This document shows positions 15,953 through 24,636 of a DNA stretch of 45,463 nucleotides, in pieces. Within the stretch, counting starts at the first letter, position 1. Each line of letters begins with the position of its first letter. The notes below the pieces were generated by a model. The model worked only from the letters and a program-made list of their open reading frames with translations. It did no database searches and was not told the origin of the DNA. Where the stretch lies: positions 1 through 45,463 of the forward strand of contig JANQQA010000002.1 in the NCBI GenBank assembly GCA_028285205.1, read 5' to 3'. Both the position numbers and the translations under genes were made by a program. The DNA is from Bythopirellula sp. Lineage in GTDB: Bacteria; Planctomycetota; Planctomycetia; Pirellulales; Lacipirellulaceae.

Positions 15953-16027
15953 TCGAGTATCGAATCGGCCACCAAATGAGACGAACACCCTTCGAGTTTG
16001 GAATTTCGCGTAGTAGCAAGAGATAGA

Positions 16028-16963
16028 ATGCAAGTCACGGAAACAACGCCAAACGATTCCAGTATCGCGACACCGTTGCTGCGGATGCCCGACTTCTTTA
16101 TCGTCGGAGCAGCCAAGTGCGGAACAACGACCTTGTATAAGTACCTGTGCCGCCATCCTGATGTGTTCATGTCGACGCCGAAGGAAATGAGTTTCTTTAG
16201 CAAAGACGAAGTCTATGCGCGCGGGTTTCAATGGTATGCAGACCTGTTTGCAAACGCAAAACCTACGCAAATCTGTGGTGAAGCGTCCACCACCTATAGC
16301 CGTTGGCCGACCTACACAAAGACCGTCGAGCGCCTGGCAGCAGCCCAGCCGGCCGCAAAGCTCGTCTACCTATTGAGAAATCCGGTGGACCGGCTGTATT
16401 CGTTTTACGCTCATCGGATGCGAGCCGACGTGACGGCCTCGTTTGAGGAGTTTCTCGAGCAGACGCCAGAAGCCATCGATTCGGGTCGATACATGACTCA
16501 GATTCAACAATACCTGGAAGTGTTTCCGGCAGAGCAACTCCTCGTCCTGTTCACCAGCGATCTGCGAGACGCGCCACAGAGCGTCCTGAAGAATGTTGGG
16601 GAATTCTTGGGTCTTTCGGAGTTCGATTACCTAAGCGCCGGACCGATTCGCGCCAATGAGGGAGGAGGCAAGTATTACGCTTCGACGGCTCTGACAAGAA
16701 CCATCAACTCCTTGAAGCGTACGCCGGCCATGAAGCCACTACTGGAACGGATGCCCGCTTCTCTTAAAAAATCGGGGTACGAGTGGCTTGCGAACGGGCC
16801 TGTGGGTAGACGGCTTCGACGCCGACACCAGAGCAATATGTCGAGGCTGACACCCGAGCTTCGTCGCCAGATAGAAGACATCTTTCGAGATGAAATTGAA
16901 CAACTAGAGGAATTCACCGGTCGAAACCTGGCGGAGTGGAAAGGGGAAGTCGCTCGCCAATGA
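16028..16963 (+). CDS. PAPS-dependent sulfotransferase (1 of 4)
   Basis: This 311-residue cytoplasmic enzyme would transfer sulfate from PAPS to a sugar. The 5'-phosphosulfate loop is AAKCGTTT (residues 28-35) after the strand DFFIVG. The 3'-phosphate-binding motif is RNPVDRLYS (117-125). CGEASTTY and the Arg-rich C-terminal helix are typical of the heparan-sulfate-sulfotransferase-like bacterial family. ATG 16028 is preferred over an in-frame TTG at 15998. It is closely similar to the next gene (17030) through the N-terminal 80 residues, for example HPDVFMSTPKE against HPDVFMTTPKE, so the pair arose by tandem duplication. The acceptor is presumably the polysaccharide made by the surrounding operon. 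Confidence 0.87.
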   Translation: MQVTETTPNDSSIATPLLRMPDFFIVGAAKCGTTTLYKYLCRHPDVFMSTPKEMSFFSKDEVYARGFQWYADLFANAKPTQICGEASTTYSRWPTYTKTVERLAAAQPAAKLVYLLRNPVDRLYSFYAHRMRADVTASFEEFLEQTPEAIDSGRYMTQIQQYLEVFPAEQLLVLFTSDLRDAPQSVLKNVGEFLGLSEFDYLSAGPIRANEGGGKYYASTALTRTINSLKRTPAMKPLLERMPASLKKSGYEWLANGPVGRRLRRRHQSNMSRLTPELRRQIEDIFRDEIEQLEEFTGRNLAEWKGEVARQ

Positions 16964-17029
16964 GCGACGACTTCGCAGCAATTCATTACAGCTAGTAACC
17001 GTGACGGTAGCCCATTCGCTTCGACTTCG

Positions 17030-17914
17030 ATGACTCCACGATTGCCAGATTTTTTGATCATTGGTGCCATGAAATCGGGCACCACGACGCTCTATGAATA
17101 CCTGGAGCGGCATCCCGATGTGTTTATGACTACGCCGAAAGAGCCGAATTTCTTCAGCATGGACGAGGTATTTGGCAAGGGTACGAATTGGTATGGCTCG
17201 TTGTTTGCAGATGCCTCAGCAAATCAAGTCTGTGGGGAAGCCTCTCCGTCATACTCAAGGTTTCCTCGTTTTTCCGATACCGTCAGTCGCATCTCCCAAA
17301 CGGTGCCTAAAGCAAAGCTCGTGTACATCATGAGACATCCAGTCGAGCGGTTTTATTCAAACTATGTGTTTGATCGGTCGTACGGATTCAGCGACTCGAT
17401 CCGCGAAACGCTTGAGTCACGCACGTACGTGCTGGAAACGAGCAACTACATGCTACAAATAGAGAAGTACTTGGAGTTTTTTTCACGCGAGCAGATGTTG
17501 CTGCTACTGTTAGACGATTTGAAAGCAGCGCCAAAGCGAGTGTTGTCTGAAGTGTATGAGTTCTTAGGAGTCGAAGGGAACCATGCCACTGAATCGGAGC
17601 CAGTACAAGCGAATCCACAGGGTCGCAACTATATGGCAAGGCAATGCAACACAAACCTAGAAAAAATCCGCAAGTTTCCAGGAGTCAAGATTCTGAAGCA
17701 AGCGGTACCATCGGGTATGCGTGGTAGAATTCGCGATAGCGTGTTGCAGCGATTGCCCGATAGCCGGCTTGGACGCTGGGTCTCGAAGCGTCACACGGCG
17801 AAGGCAGAACCACTGACCGACGAGATACGACAAGAGTTGCTTGCCCGACTAGCGGAGCCAACCACCAAGCTGGAACAATTCCTGGGACGCGACCTGTCCG
17901 CCTGGCGGGTATAA
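17030..17914 (+). CDS. PAPS-dependent sulfotransferase (2 of 4)
   Basis: The protein has 294 residues with 5'-phosphosulfate loop GAMKSGTTT (12-20), 3'-phosphate motif RHPVERFYS (102-110) and CGEASPSYSRFPR between them. The length and both motifs are complete, so it should be active. It is a diverged tandem paralogue of the gene at 16028, lacking that protein's 15-residue N-terminal extension. It lies 66 bases after that gene and 18 bases before the polymerase-like gene. Different acceptor positions on the same polymer would explain keeping both; this is inference. Confidence 0.88.
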   Translation: MTPRLPDFLIIGAMKSGTTTLYEYLERHPDVFMTTPKEPNFFSMDEVFGKGTNWYGSLFADASANQVCGEASPSYSRFPRFSDTVSRISQTVPKAKLVYIMRHPVERFYSNYVFDRSYGFSDSIRETLESRTYVLETSNYMLQIEKYLEFFSREQMLLLLLDDLKAAPKRVLSEVYEFLGVEGNHATESEPVQANPQGRNYMARQCNTNLEKIRKFPGVKILKQAVPSGMRGRIRDSVLQRLPDSRLGRWVSKRHTAKAEPLTDEIRQELLARLAEPTTKLEQFLGRDLSAWRV

Positions 17915-17932
17915 CAGCACCCACAACGATAT

Positions 17933-19351
17933 ATGAACCACAATGCGCTCGCACAACTCGTTCTGTTTGGCTACCCGGCCTTAGTGCTGCTGTTGTTTGC
18001 GCTGATGCCGCTACGCAAAGCAATCTTAACGGCGATGGTCGGTGGCTGGCTGTTTCTTCCCACAATCAAGCTCTCCGTCGTCGGCATTCCTGATTACGAC
18101 AAAATCGTTGCGACCAATTGTGCGGTGGCGCTGGGATGCTGGATTTGGGCGAGCAAAGACTTGCTCGCACTGCGTCCAAAGTGGATAGACATCCCGATGC
18201 TCTTGTGGTGCATCGCCGCCAGTCTGTCCTCGCTCACCAACGGTCTTGGCGTGTACGATGCTTGTTCGGTCGGTTTACGCCAGGTCCTGGTGTGGTTCGT
18301 ACCCTACTGCATTGGTAGAGCTTTTTTCAAAGACTCCGCTGCCTTGAAGCAATTTGCCGTCGCCTTTGTGATTGGTGGATTGGTGTACGTCCCGTTTTGT
18401 TTGCTCGAAGTGCGGCTCAGTCCGCAGCTCAACTACTGGGTCTACGGTTTTCATCAGAATCAGTTCTGGCGGAATTTGCGGCTGGACGGATACCGACCCG
18501 TCGTGTTCATGAATAATGGTCTGATGGTCGGGATGTGGATGGCCACCGCAACGGTCATTTCGTTTTGGTTGTGGTTGTCTGGGGAAAAGAAACTTCTCGG
18601 TATCCCGTACCCCGCCATCTTCGCAGTGCTGCTGGGAGTCACGGTATTATGCAAAGCACTCTACGCAATCATGCTCATGCTGCTGGCGCTGTTGCTGCTG
18701 CTGACCGCCCGTTACGGCAAAACCTTGATTCCTGCCCTGCTCTTGCTCTTGGCAGTCCCGGGGTACATGGCGGTGCGGGGCCTACAGCTACTGCCAGCCG
18801 AGACCATCGTCGAGTTGGCGGAACCTGTGTTTGGCAACTCCAGAGCAGCTTCCTTGGGCGCGAGGCTCGCACAGGAAGACTACATGATTAACCACGCTAT
18901 GGAGCGACCAGTATTCGGTTGGGGGGGCTATCGACGGTCCTGGCCCATTGATACGTTTACTGGCGAATATCAGATACGAGGACTGGACGGACTGTGGACT
19001 ATTATCGTCGGCAAGAACGGACTATTCGGCGTTACAATGGTATTTGCCACGATGCTCATACCCGTGGCGTATGTCCTGGTAAGGCGCCGTTCGACAGCAT
19101 GGGGCACGCCCACGCGTGCAGCCCACGAAGTCCTGAGCGTGAGCCTGCTGATTTTTGCCTGTGATTGCTTGCTCAACGGTATGTTCAATCCGATGTTTGT
19201 TGTGATTGCAGGGGCGATTTCACAACCGCTACGCGAAGAAGCAGCCGGATCTGAGAGTGTCGCTCCCAGCTTCAAGTTGACCGTGCCACGCAATTTGAAA
19301 CGCATCAACGGATCAATGACCACAGGCAAGATAGCGAAACAAGACATTTGA
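17933..19351 (+). CDS. O-antigen ligase/polymerase-like membrane protein (Wzy/WaaL type)
   Basis: The 472-residue protein has about 11-12 hydrophobic segments and a large hydrophilic loop near residues 285-345, the general plan of O-antigen ligases and Wzy polymerases. The loop contains ARLAQEDYMINHAMERPVFGWGGYRR; the H-x-x-x-x-P-x-F-G-W-G pattern is characteristic of this superfamily. It probably joins repeat units into polymer in the periplasm. Ligase and polymerase cannot be told apart from sequence alone; the flippase in the same operon favours polymerase. The stop overlaps the next start as TGATG (19349-19353). Confidence 0.82.
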   Translation: MNHNALAQLVLFGYPALVLLLFALMPLRKAILTAMVGGWLFLPTIKLSVVGIPDYDKIVATNCAVALGCWIWASKDLLALRPKWIDIPMLLWCIAASLSSLTNGLGVYDACSVGLRQVLVWFVPYCIGRAFFKDSAALKQFAVAFVIGGLVYVPFCLLEVRLSPQLNYWVYGFHQNQFWRNLRLDGYRPVVFMNNGLMVGMWMATATVISFWLWLSGEKKLLGIPYPAIFAVLLGVTVLCKALYAIMLMLLALLLLLTARYGKTLIPALLLLLAVPGYMAVRGLQLLPAETIVELAEPVFGNSRAASLGARLAQEDYMINHAMERPVFGWGGYRRSWPIDTFTGEYQIRGLDGLWTIIVGKNGLFGVTMVFATMLIPVAYVLVRRRSTAWGTPTRAAHEVLSVSLLIFACDCLLNGMFNPMFVVIAGAISQPLREEAAGSESVAPSFKLTVPRNLKRINGSMTTGKIAKQDI

Positions 19352-20778
19352 TGGCCGTGCATCTTCACAGCGAGACCAACGATCACTCCGCGCGGCCACG
19401 CGTTGGCGTATTGGGTGCTACGCTGGGCACGGGCAACCTCGGCGTCGATGCCTTGGGCAAGTCGATGGTGCAGGGGTTGGTTAGCGCCGTGCCGGATGTC
19501 GAGATCGTCTACCAATCTTGGGACCTCCGCCTGCCCGTCAAGATTCCGTGTGAAGGTACTATTGTCGATTGCGAGCCCATCGCGATTCGACGAAAGAACT
19601 CTCTGCGGCATCGCGATGGATTGCCACAGATACGTCGGATGGCCAAGCTACGGAGTTGGTTGTCGACACGTTCGATGCCACAGTTGCCAACGATATCCCA
19701 GTCACTCAAGCAGCTGCTCGACTGCGACGCGATTCTCGACATCTCGGCGGGAGACTCCTTCGCCAACATCTATGGCGATGACGTATTCTGGTACCAGACG
19801 CAGCTCAAATTACTCTGCTTGGAGCTTGGTCTGCCGCTAATACTGATGCCGCAAACCTACGGCCCCTTTTACGACGAATCCTCGCAACAGATTGCAGCTG
19901 ACATTCTTTCTCGCGCGACGATGGTATGCTCTCGGGAAGAACAGGGACTCACGGAAGTTGCGGAGCTCTGCGGCGATCGACCTCCACAGCGATCAGTGCG
20001 CGTGCCTGACGTCGCGTTTCTGCTGGAACCTGAGGAAATGGAACTGCCGGCCCGATTCCAGGAGGCGGTGCAGGCCAATAGGCCATGCATCGCTATCAAC
20101 GTTAGCGGTCTTCTGTACTTTGCCCGAAGATCATTTGGATTGTGCGACGAATACAAGGCGTTTTGTCGCCAGCTCGTTCAGTGGGCCCTCTCGATACCAG
20201 ATAGCTTTGTGCTGCTATTGCCTCATGTCGTCGCGCCGACGTTTTTTCCCGGAGCGCGACATCCACAGCGAGCGATCGTGGATACCACCGACACGGCTGC
20301 GTGCGCAGCAGTGGTCGCTGAACTGAGTTCACCGCAGGCAGAACGCGTCGAAATGCTGAAGGACTCCAAAGATCCAGCAACAGCCAAGTTTGCGATGAAG
20401 CATTGCGAGTACTTCATAGGCGCTAGGATGCACGCATTCATCGGCGCCAGTTCACAATGCGTTCCAGGCTCGTTGCTCGCTTACAGCAAGAAGGCAGAAG
20501 GACTGGCAAACTTGCTTGGAATTGGAGACACCGTGGTCGACCTCCGGAGTGACACGACGGCAGAGTGCCTCGCGAAGATTGATGCCCAATATCACCGCCG
20601 ACAGTCAACCCGGGAACATCTCGAAGCGAGAGTGCCGATCGCTAAGGCCGAATTGCATCGTTTCTTTTCGGACGAAGTTGCACCAATAGTGCTGGGTACC
20701 GGCAATGGCGATCCGGTGCAAGTCAACCACAGTAACAAGAACATTCCGGAATCTGAGCAGAGCAAGGTATTGAGTTGA
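19351..20778 (+). CDS. polysaccharide pyruvyltransferase family protein
   Basis: This 475-residue protein belongs to the CsaB/WcaK-like family that adds pyruvate ketals to sugars from phosphoenolpyruvate. Features are the N-terminal GVLGATLGTGNLGVDALGKS (17-36 region), DISAGDSFANIYGDD, LILMPQTYGPF, and the C-terminal HCEYFIGARMHAFIGA, which is the usual conserved His/Arg region. The ATG at 19351 overlaps the previous stop (TGATG); a TTG three bases earlier is also in frame. Pyruvylation would add a carboxylate to the polymer besides the sulfate groups. The next gene starts inside its stop codon. Confidence 0.85.
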   Translation: MAVHLHSETNDHSARPRVGVLGATLGTGNLGVDALGKSMVQGLVSAVPDVEIVYQSWDLRLPVKIPCEGTIVDCEPIAIRRKNSLRHRDGLPQIRRMAKLRSWLSTRSMPQLPTISQSLKQLLDCDAILDISAGDSFANIYGDDVFWYQTQLKLLCLELGLPLILMPQTYGPFYDESSQQIAADILSRATMVCSREEQGLTEVAELCGDRPPQRSVRVPDVAFLLEPEEMELPARFQEAVQANRPCIAINVSGLLYFARRSFGLCDEYKAFCRQLVQWALSIPDSFVLLLPHVVAPTFFPGARHPQRAIVDTTDTAACAAVVAELSSPQAERVEMLKDSKDPATAKFAMKHCEYFIGARMHAFIGASSQCVPGSLLAYSKKAEGLANLLGIGDTVVDLRSDTTAECLAKIDAQYHRRQSTREHLEARVPIAKAELHRFFSDEVAPIVLGTGNGDPVQVNHSNKNIPESEQSKVLS

Positions 20779-21773
20779 GTACTGCAGCAGAAACATTGTC
20801 GAGCGAGCCAACTTCAGTGAGGCCTCCGGTTAAGTTGCACACGCAGCCTGCGTTCATTGTCGGGGCCGTTCGCTCGGGCACGACGCTGCTGCGGTTGATG
20901 CTCGATCACCATCCACAACTGGCGTTTCACTTTGAGTTTGAGTTCGCCGTGGATCAGATCGCGACGGACGGCAGCTTTCCCACGATTGATGGATATCACG
21001 AGTACTTATCTCAACATCGCGTGTTCCAGCTGAGCGAAGGAGTGATTGATCCTGAACTAACGTTTTCAGAGCTCGTAAATTCGTTCCTTGAGCAAAAACG
21101 TTTGCGAGAGAATAAATCCATCGTCGGCGCGACGGTCCACCACCATATTGACCGCATACAGCATTTGTGGCCTGAGGCGAAGTACATACACCTGTTGCGC
21201 GACGGCCGCGACGTGGCGCGTTCGTGCAAGCTGATGGGCTGGGCAGGCAATATGTATCACGCGGTCGAAAGGTGGATCGATGCGGAACAGACATGGGAGC
21301 TTTTACGCGGAGAAATCCCCGCCGATCGACAACTCGAGGTGCGCTACGAGGATCTGATTGTCGAACCAGCACAAACCCTGACTACGATCTGCGACTTCCT
21401 TGGCACTGAGTTCGACGAAGCGATTTTCGATTATGCCAAGACAAGTACCTACGACATGCCAGACGCGAGCCTCATCAACCAGTGGCGCAAGAAACTCACC
21501 AACCAAGAAATTCAGCATGCGGAATCTCGGATCGGAGATATGTTGACCCAGAGACAATATGAACTCAGTGGCTTGCCGATCATCGACGTGTCTGCTGCCG
21601 AGCAAAGACGTCTCGCGATGCAGGATCGCCTGTGGCGAGCACGATTTCGGATGCGACGCTATGGATTGCCTCTGTTTGCCACGGACTTCGTTGCGCGACG
21701 GCTGCCGCTGACCGGGCTGGCACGCCGATGCAAGGACAAGATCAACACGATTGACAACCAGCATATTCGTTAA
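20775..21773 (+). CDS. PAPS-dependent sulfotransferase (3 of 4), TTG start
   Basis: This 332-residue sulfotransferase is of a different subtype from the tandem pair. The 5'-phosphosulfate loop is GAVRSGTTLLR (30-40) and the 3'-phosphate motif is LLRDGRDVARSC. VRYEDLIVEPAQTL is typical of the Sulfotransfer_3/TPST-like group. No ATG precedes the PAPS loop; the first in-frame ATG would remove it. The start is therefore TTG at 20775, overlapping the previous stop as TTGA, or GTG at 20817. The overlap suggests translational coupling. The substrate could be a sugar or, for this subtype, a protein tyrosine; operon context favours sugar. Confidence 0.85.
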   Translation: MSTAAETLSSEPTSVRPPVKLHTQPAFIVGAVRSGTTLLRLMLDHHPQLAFHFEFEFAVDQIATDGSFPTIDGYHEYLSQHRVFQLSEGVIDPELTFSELVNSFLEQKRLRENKSIVGATVHHHIDRIQHLWPEAKYIHLLRDGRDVARSCKLMGWAGNMYHAVERWIDAEQTWELLRGEIPADRQLEVRYEDLIVEPAQTLTTICDFLGTEFDEAIFDYAKTSTYDMPDASLINQWRKKLTNQEIQHAESRIGDMLTQRQYELSGLPIIDVSAAEQRRLAMQDRLWRARFRMRRYGLPLFATDFVARRLPLTGLARRCKDKINTIDNQHIR

Positions 21774-21779
21774 TTCACG

Positions 21780-22718
21780 ATGCTCTCCCAAGAGTCACCC
21801 ACCGAACATGCACACCCCGTTGTGCAAGCGAATGACCAAGCCGATGGTCTGTCCACGCGGGATAATGCACCCAACCTGATCGTGATCGGGGCGATGAAAG
21901 CGTCGTCGACGACGTTTTACGAGTTGATTTCGCGTCATCCCCAAGTCTGGTTCTCCCGGGAGAAGGAACCGCATTACTTCACTTCAACCGACTATGGTGA
22001 TTCTGCCGCCTGGCGGCGTTATCTCGGTTTGTTCGAGGCTGCGCCGCAGACCGCGAAGTATATTGGAGAAGCTTCGACTGGCTACTCCAAATACCCGCAC
22101 TTCGGTGATACAGCGCAGCGGTTGCGAGACGACCTCAATGACCCGCAATTGATCTACCTGATCCGCGACCCGGTTAAGCGAACGATCAGCAACTACCGCC
22201 ATGCGTATCTGTCAGGACACTACCCTGCCGGAACGCGGTTGGGGGAAGCAATCGAACGAGACCCAATATTGATCGATGCGAGTTGCTACGCACGACAGAT
22301 CCATGCGTATCGCAACGTTTTCGAGGATGACCGGCTGTTGATCCTGACGACCGACCAACTGCACGCCGAGCCCGGACAAGTCATGCGACAAGTCGAGGCG
22401 TTCCTCGAGTTAGATGCCTTTGATGGCTGGGAGGCACCGTTACCACAGAGTAACTCAAAGCAGGCATTGGGCCGAAGCTTGGCTCTCCAGTCGATGCTGC
22501 CAAAGTCACTGATCAACGTCGCCCGGGCATGCGTACCTGCCTCACTTCGCGAACGGGCGAAAGCACTAGCAGCCAGCAAGATCGAAGTCCCCGCAGTCAG
22601 CGACGACGAACGCAACCTCGTCTTCACACGCGTCGAAAGTGATCTTCATGAGTTGCGATCTCTGGTCGGCGATGACATCGCTATGTGGCCTAGCGCTAAA
22701 AGATTGGGCGAGAGGTGA
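21780..22718 (+). CDS. PAPS-dependent sulfotransferase (4 of 4) with altered PAPS loop
   Basis: The protein has 312 residues. The expected 5'-phosphosulfate loop is present as GAMKASSTT (37-45): the usual Lys-Ser-Gly-Thr-Thr has become Lys-Ala-Ser-Ser-Thr-Thr, keeping the essential Lys and the Ser/Thr residues. The 3'-phosphate motif is IRDPVKRTISNYRH, and GEASTGYSKYPHFGD matches the other family members. A ~30-residue hydrophilic N-terminal extension is present. It starts six bases after the previous gene and overlaps the next by four (GTGA). It is probably active; loss of the loop Gly is worth noting. Confidence 0.84.
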   Translation: MLSQESPTEHAHPVVQANDQADGLSTRDNAPNLIVIGAMKASSTTFYELISRHPQVWFSREKEPHYFTSTDYGDSAAWRRYLGLFEAAPQTAKYIGEASTGYSKYPHFGDTAQRLRDDLNDPQLIYLIRDPVKRTISNYRHAYLSGHYPAGTRLGEAIERDPILIDASCYARQIHAYRNVFEDDRLLILTTDQLHAEPGQVMRQVEAFLELDAFDGWEAPLPQSNSKQALGRSLALQSMLPKSLINVARACVPASLRERAKALAASKIEVPAVSDDERNLVFTRVESDLHELRSLVGDDIAMWPSAKRLGER

Positions 22719-23773
22719 ATCGCATGCGACTGCTGGTTGTACTGGTGAACTATCACGGCCACGACCTGACGGTCGATTGCTTGCGATCGCTAAAGCCGGA
22801 ACTCGACGCCCTGCCCGATGCACAAATCGGCCTGTGCGATAACGGAAGTGGCGAGGAGGACGTCCGCCAGTTGCTTGAAGCTGTGGAACAGCTTGACTTC
22901 GGCGAACGACTTACATTCACCGCAATCTTTCCAAATCGCGGATTTACGGGCGGAAACAATGAAATTATCCGCCCCGCATTAGAATCAGGCTGCCCGCCGG
23001 ACGCGGTGTTGCTGCTCAACAACGATACCATCGTCCCGCCAGGGGCGATTCAGAAGTTAGTCGAATTCTTCGAGCAACGACCGGACGTAGCCGTCTGCGG
23101 CAGCCGACTTGAGTATCCTGACGGAGAGACCCAACGGGCCGCGCGGCGGACGTTAACGTTCATGAGTGAGCTGGAGTCGTATGCTCGAATCGGCATCTTG
23201 TCTCGTCTCTTGGCGCCGTGGGTCGTCGCGCCGGCGGAACAAAATCAACCGCACGAATGTGGATGGGTTCCCGGGGCCGCGTTGATGATGCGTCGCGAAG
23301 TCCTCGAGAAAGTCGGTTTGCTCGATGAGGATCTGTATACCTACTTCGACGACGTCGACTTCTGCCTGCGGGCAAAGCGGGCAGGTTGGCCAACGTGGTA
23401 TGTCCCTGAGAGTCGCATAGTGCATCTGGTGGGGAAAACCACAGGTGTTACCACGACTGAGAATCGGCCAAAGCGCCGACCCAGTTATTGGTTTTGGGCG
23501 AGAAGGCATTACTTTTTGAAGAATTTTGGTCCTTGGCACGCGACCTTGGCGGACTTGGCGGCGATAATGGGGCTTTGCCTTTGGAAGTTGCGCCTTGCCG
23601 TCGGTCGTAGAACGAACCCTGACCCTCCCCATTTGTTGGCCGACCTGATTCGTCACAGCGTCTTTCGCACTGGCTTCCGACTTTGCCCCGTTGAAAACCC
23701 GGTAGCCGGCGAGAAACCCACCCCCCAGACGATCCCGCTCAGTTCTCCAGTTTCGACCTCGCCGACCAACTAG
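22715..23773 (+). CDS. glycosyltransferase family 2 (rhamnosyltransferase-like)
   Basis: The 352-residue inverting GT-A enzyme has the family plan: LVVLVNYHG at the N-terminus, CDNGSGEEDV, PNRGFTGGNN, the DxD-like NNDTIV, then ALMMRREVLEKVGLLDE and FFDD-like TYFDDVDFCLRAKRAG, with the catalytic Asp region. This layout is shared with WbbL-type rhamnosyltransferases, but the sugar cannot be assigned. The GTG at 22715 overlaps the previous stop (GTGA); ATG at 22724 is the alternative. A C-terminal segment near residue 275 is moderately hydrophobic and may attach it to the membrane. Confidence 0.87.
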   Translation: MNRMRLLVVLVNYHGHDLTVDCLRSLKPELDALPDAQIGLCDNGSGEEDVRQLLEAVEQLDFGERLTFTAIFPNRGFTGGNNEIIRPALESGCPPDAVLLLNNDTIVPPGAIQKLVEFFEQRPDVAVCGSRLEYPDGETQRAARRTLTFMSELESYARIGILSRLLAPWVVAPAEQNQPHECGWVPGAALMMRREVLEKVGLLDEDLYTYFDDVDFCLRAKRAGWPTWYVPESRIVHLVGKTTGVTTTENRPKRRPSYWFWARRHYFLKNFGPWHATLADLAAIMGLCLWKLRLAVGRRTNPDPPHLLADLIRHSVFRTGFRLCPVENPVAGEKPTPQTIPLSSPVSTSPTN

Positions 23774-23777
23774 CAGC

Positions 23778-24569
23778 ATGGCCTCGATAGCAGACACGCC
23801 CGTATTTGTACTGTGTGGCGGACTCGGCACTCGCTTTCGCGAGCAAACCGAGTTTCGCCCCAAGCCGATGATCGAGATCGGAAATCGTCCGATCCTCTGG
23901 CACATCATGCACAGCTATTCCAAGCATGGATTCAAACGATTTGTACTGTGCTTGGGCTACAAGGCAGAGGTCGTCAAAGAGTATTTTCTGCACTACACGG
24001 CCATGCAAAGCGACTTCACGGTCGATCTAGCAACCGCCGACATCACCACGCATTCAATCGACCACACCGACGACTGGCACGTCACGCTGGCCCACACAGG
24101 CGAACTAACAATGACGGGCTGTCGTGTCGCGCGTGCAGCAGCGAAGTACTTGGGAGACGCCGAACACTTCGCCGTAACCTATGGTGATGGCCTTACGAAT
24201 GCCGACCTCGGAGCCGAGTTTAAGTTCCACCAGTCGCACGATCGTCTGGGGACGGTACTCGGCGTGAATCCGCCTTCACGCTTCGGCGAAATCAAGACCG
24301 ACGGCAACGAGGTCTTGCGATTCGAAGAGAAACCCGAATTCGAAGAAAATTGGATCAACGGCGGCTACTTTTTCTTTCGTCGGAGTTTCTTGGAGTACCT
24401 TAGCTCTGACGAGAACTGCATCCTGGAGCGCACCCCGTTGGTCAACCTTGCTCAGGACGGTCAGCTCAGTATGCATAAGCACACCGGTTTTTGGCAGTGC
24501 ATGGATACCCAACGCGATCACGATCAGCTAAACCAGCTGTGGGCATCTGGCGAAGCGCCGTGGTTCTGA
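23778..24569 (+). CDS. rfbF: glucose-1-phosphate cytidylyltransferase
   Basis: This 263-residue nucleotidyltransferase makes CDP-glucose from CTP and glucose-1-phosphate, the first step to CDP-linked deoxysugars. The signature VFVLCGGLGTRFREQT followed by RPKPMIEIGNRPILWH matches RfbF. VTYGDGLTNADL carries the metal-binding Asp. NGGYFFFRRSFLEYL and HTGFWQCMDTQRD are also characteristic. The length matches the family (about 257). It begins four bases after the glycosyltransferase. Its usual partner, CDP-glucose 4,6-dehydratase (RfbG), is not in the window. Confidence 0.9.
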   Translation: MASIADTPVFVLCGGLGTRFREQTEFRPKPMIEIGNRPILWHIMHSYSKHGFKRFVLCLGYKAEVVKEYFLHYTAMQSDFTVDLATADITTHSIDHTDDWHVTLAHTGELTMTGCRVARAAAKYLGDAEHFAVTYGDGLTNADLGAEFKFHQSHDRLGTVLGVNPPSRFGEIKTDGNEVLRFEEKPEFEENWINGGYFFFRRSFLEYLSSDENCILERTPLVNLAQDGQLSMHKHTGFWQCMDTQRDHDQLNQLWASGEAPWF

Positions 24570-24636
24570 GAAGGGTTCCTCGTGCTTCGCGAACAAATCA
24601 TAACTCACCAACCTGGAAACGATACCGAATAGATTC

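Noticed and set aside
16028..17914. Composite transposon suggested by tandem similar genes
   Set aside because: The two genes are diverged sulfotransferase paralogues; no transposase or terminal repeats are present.
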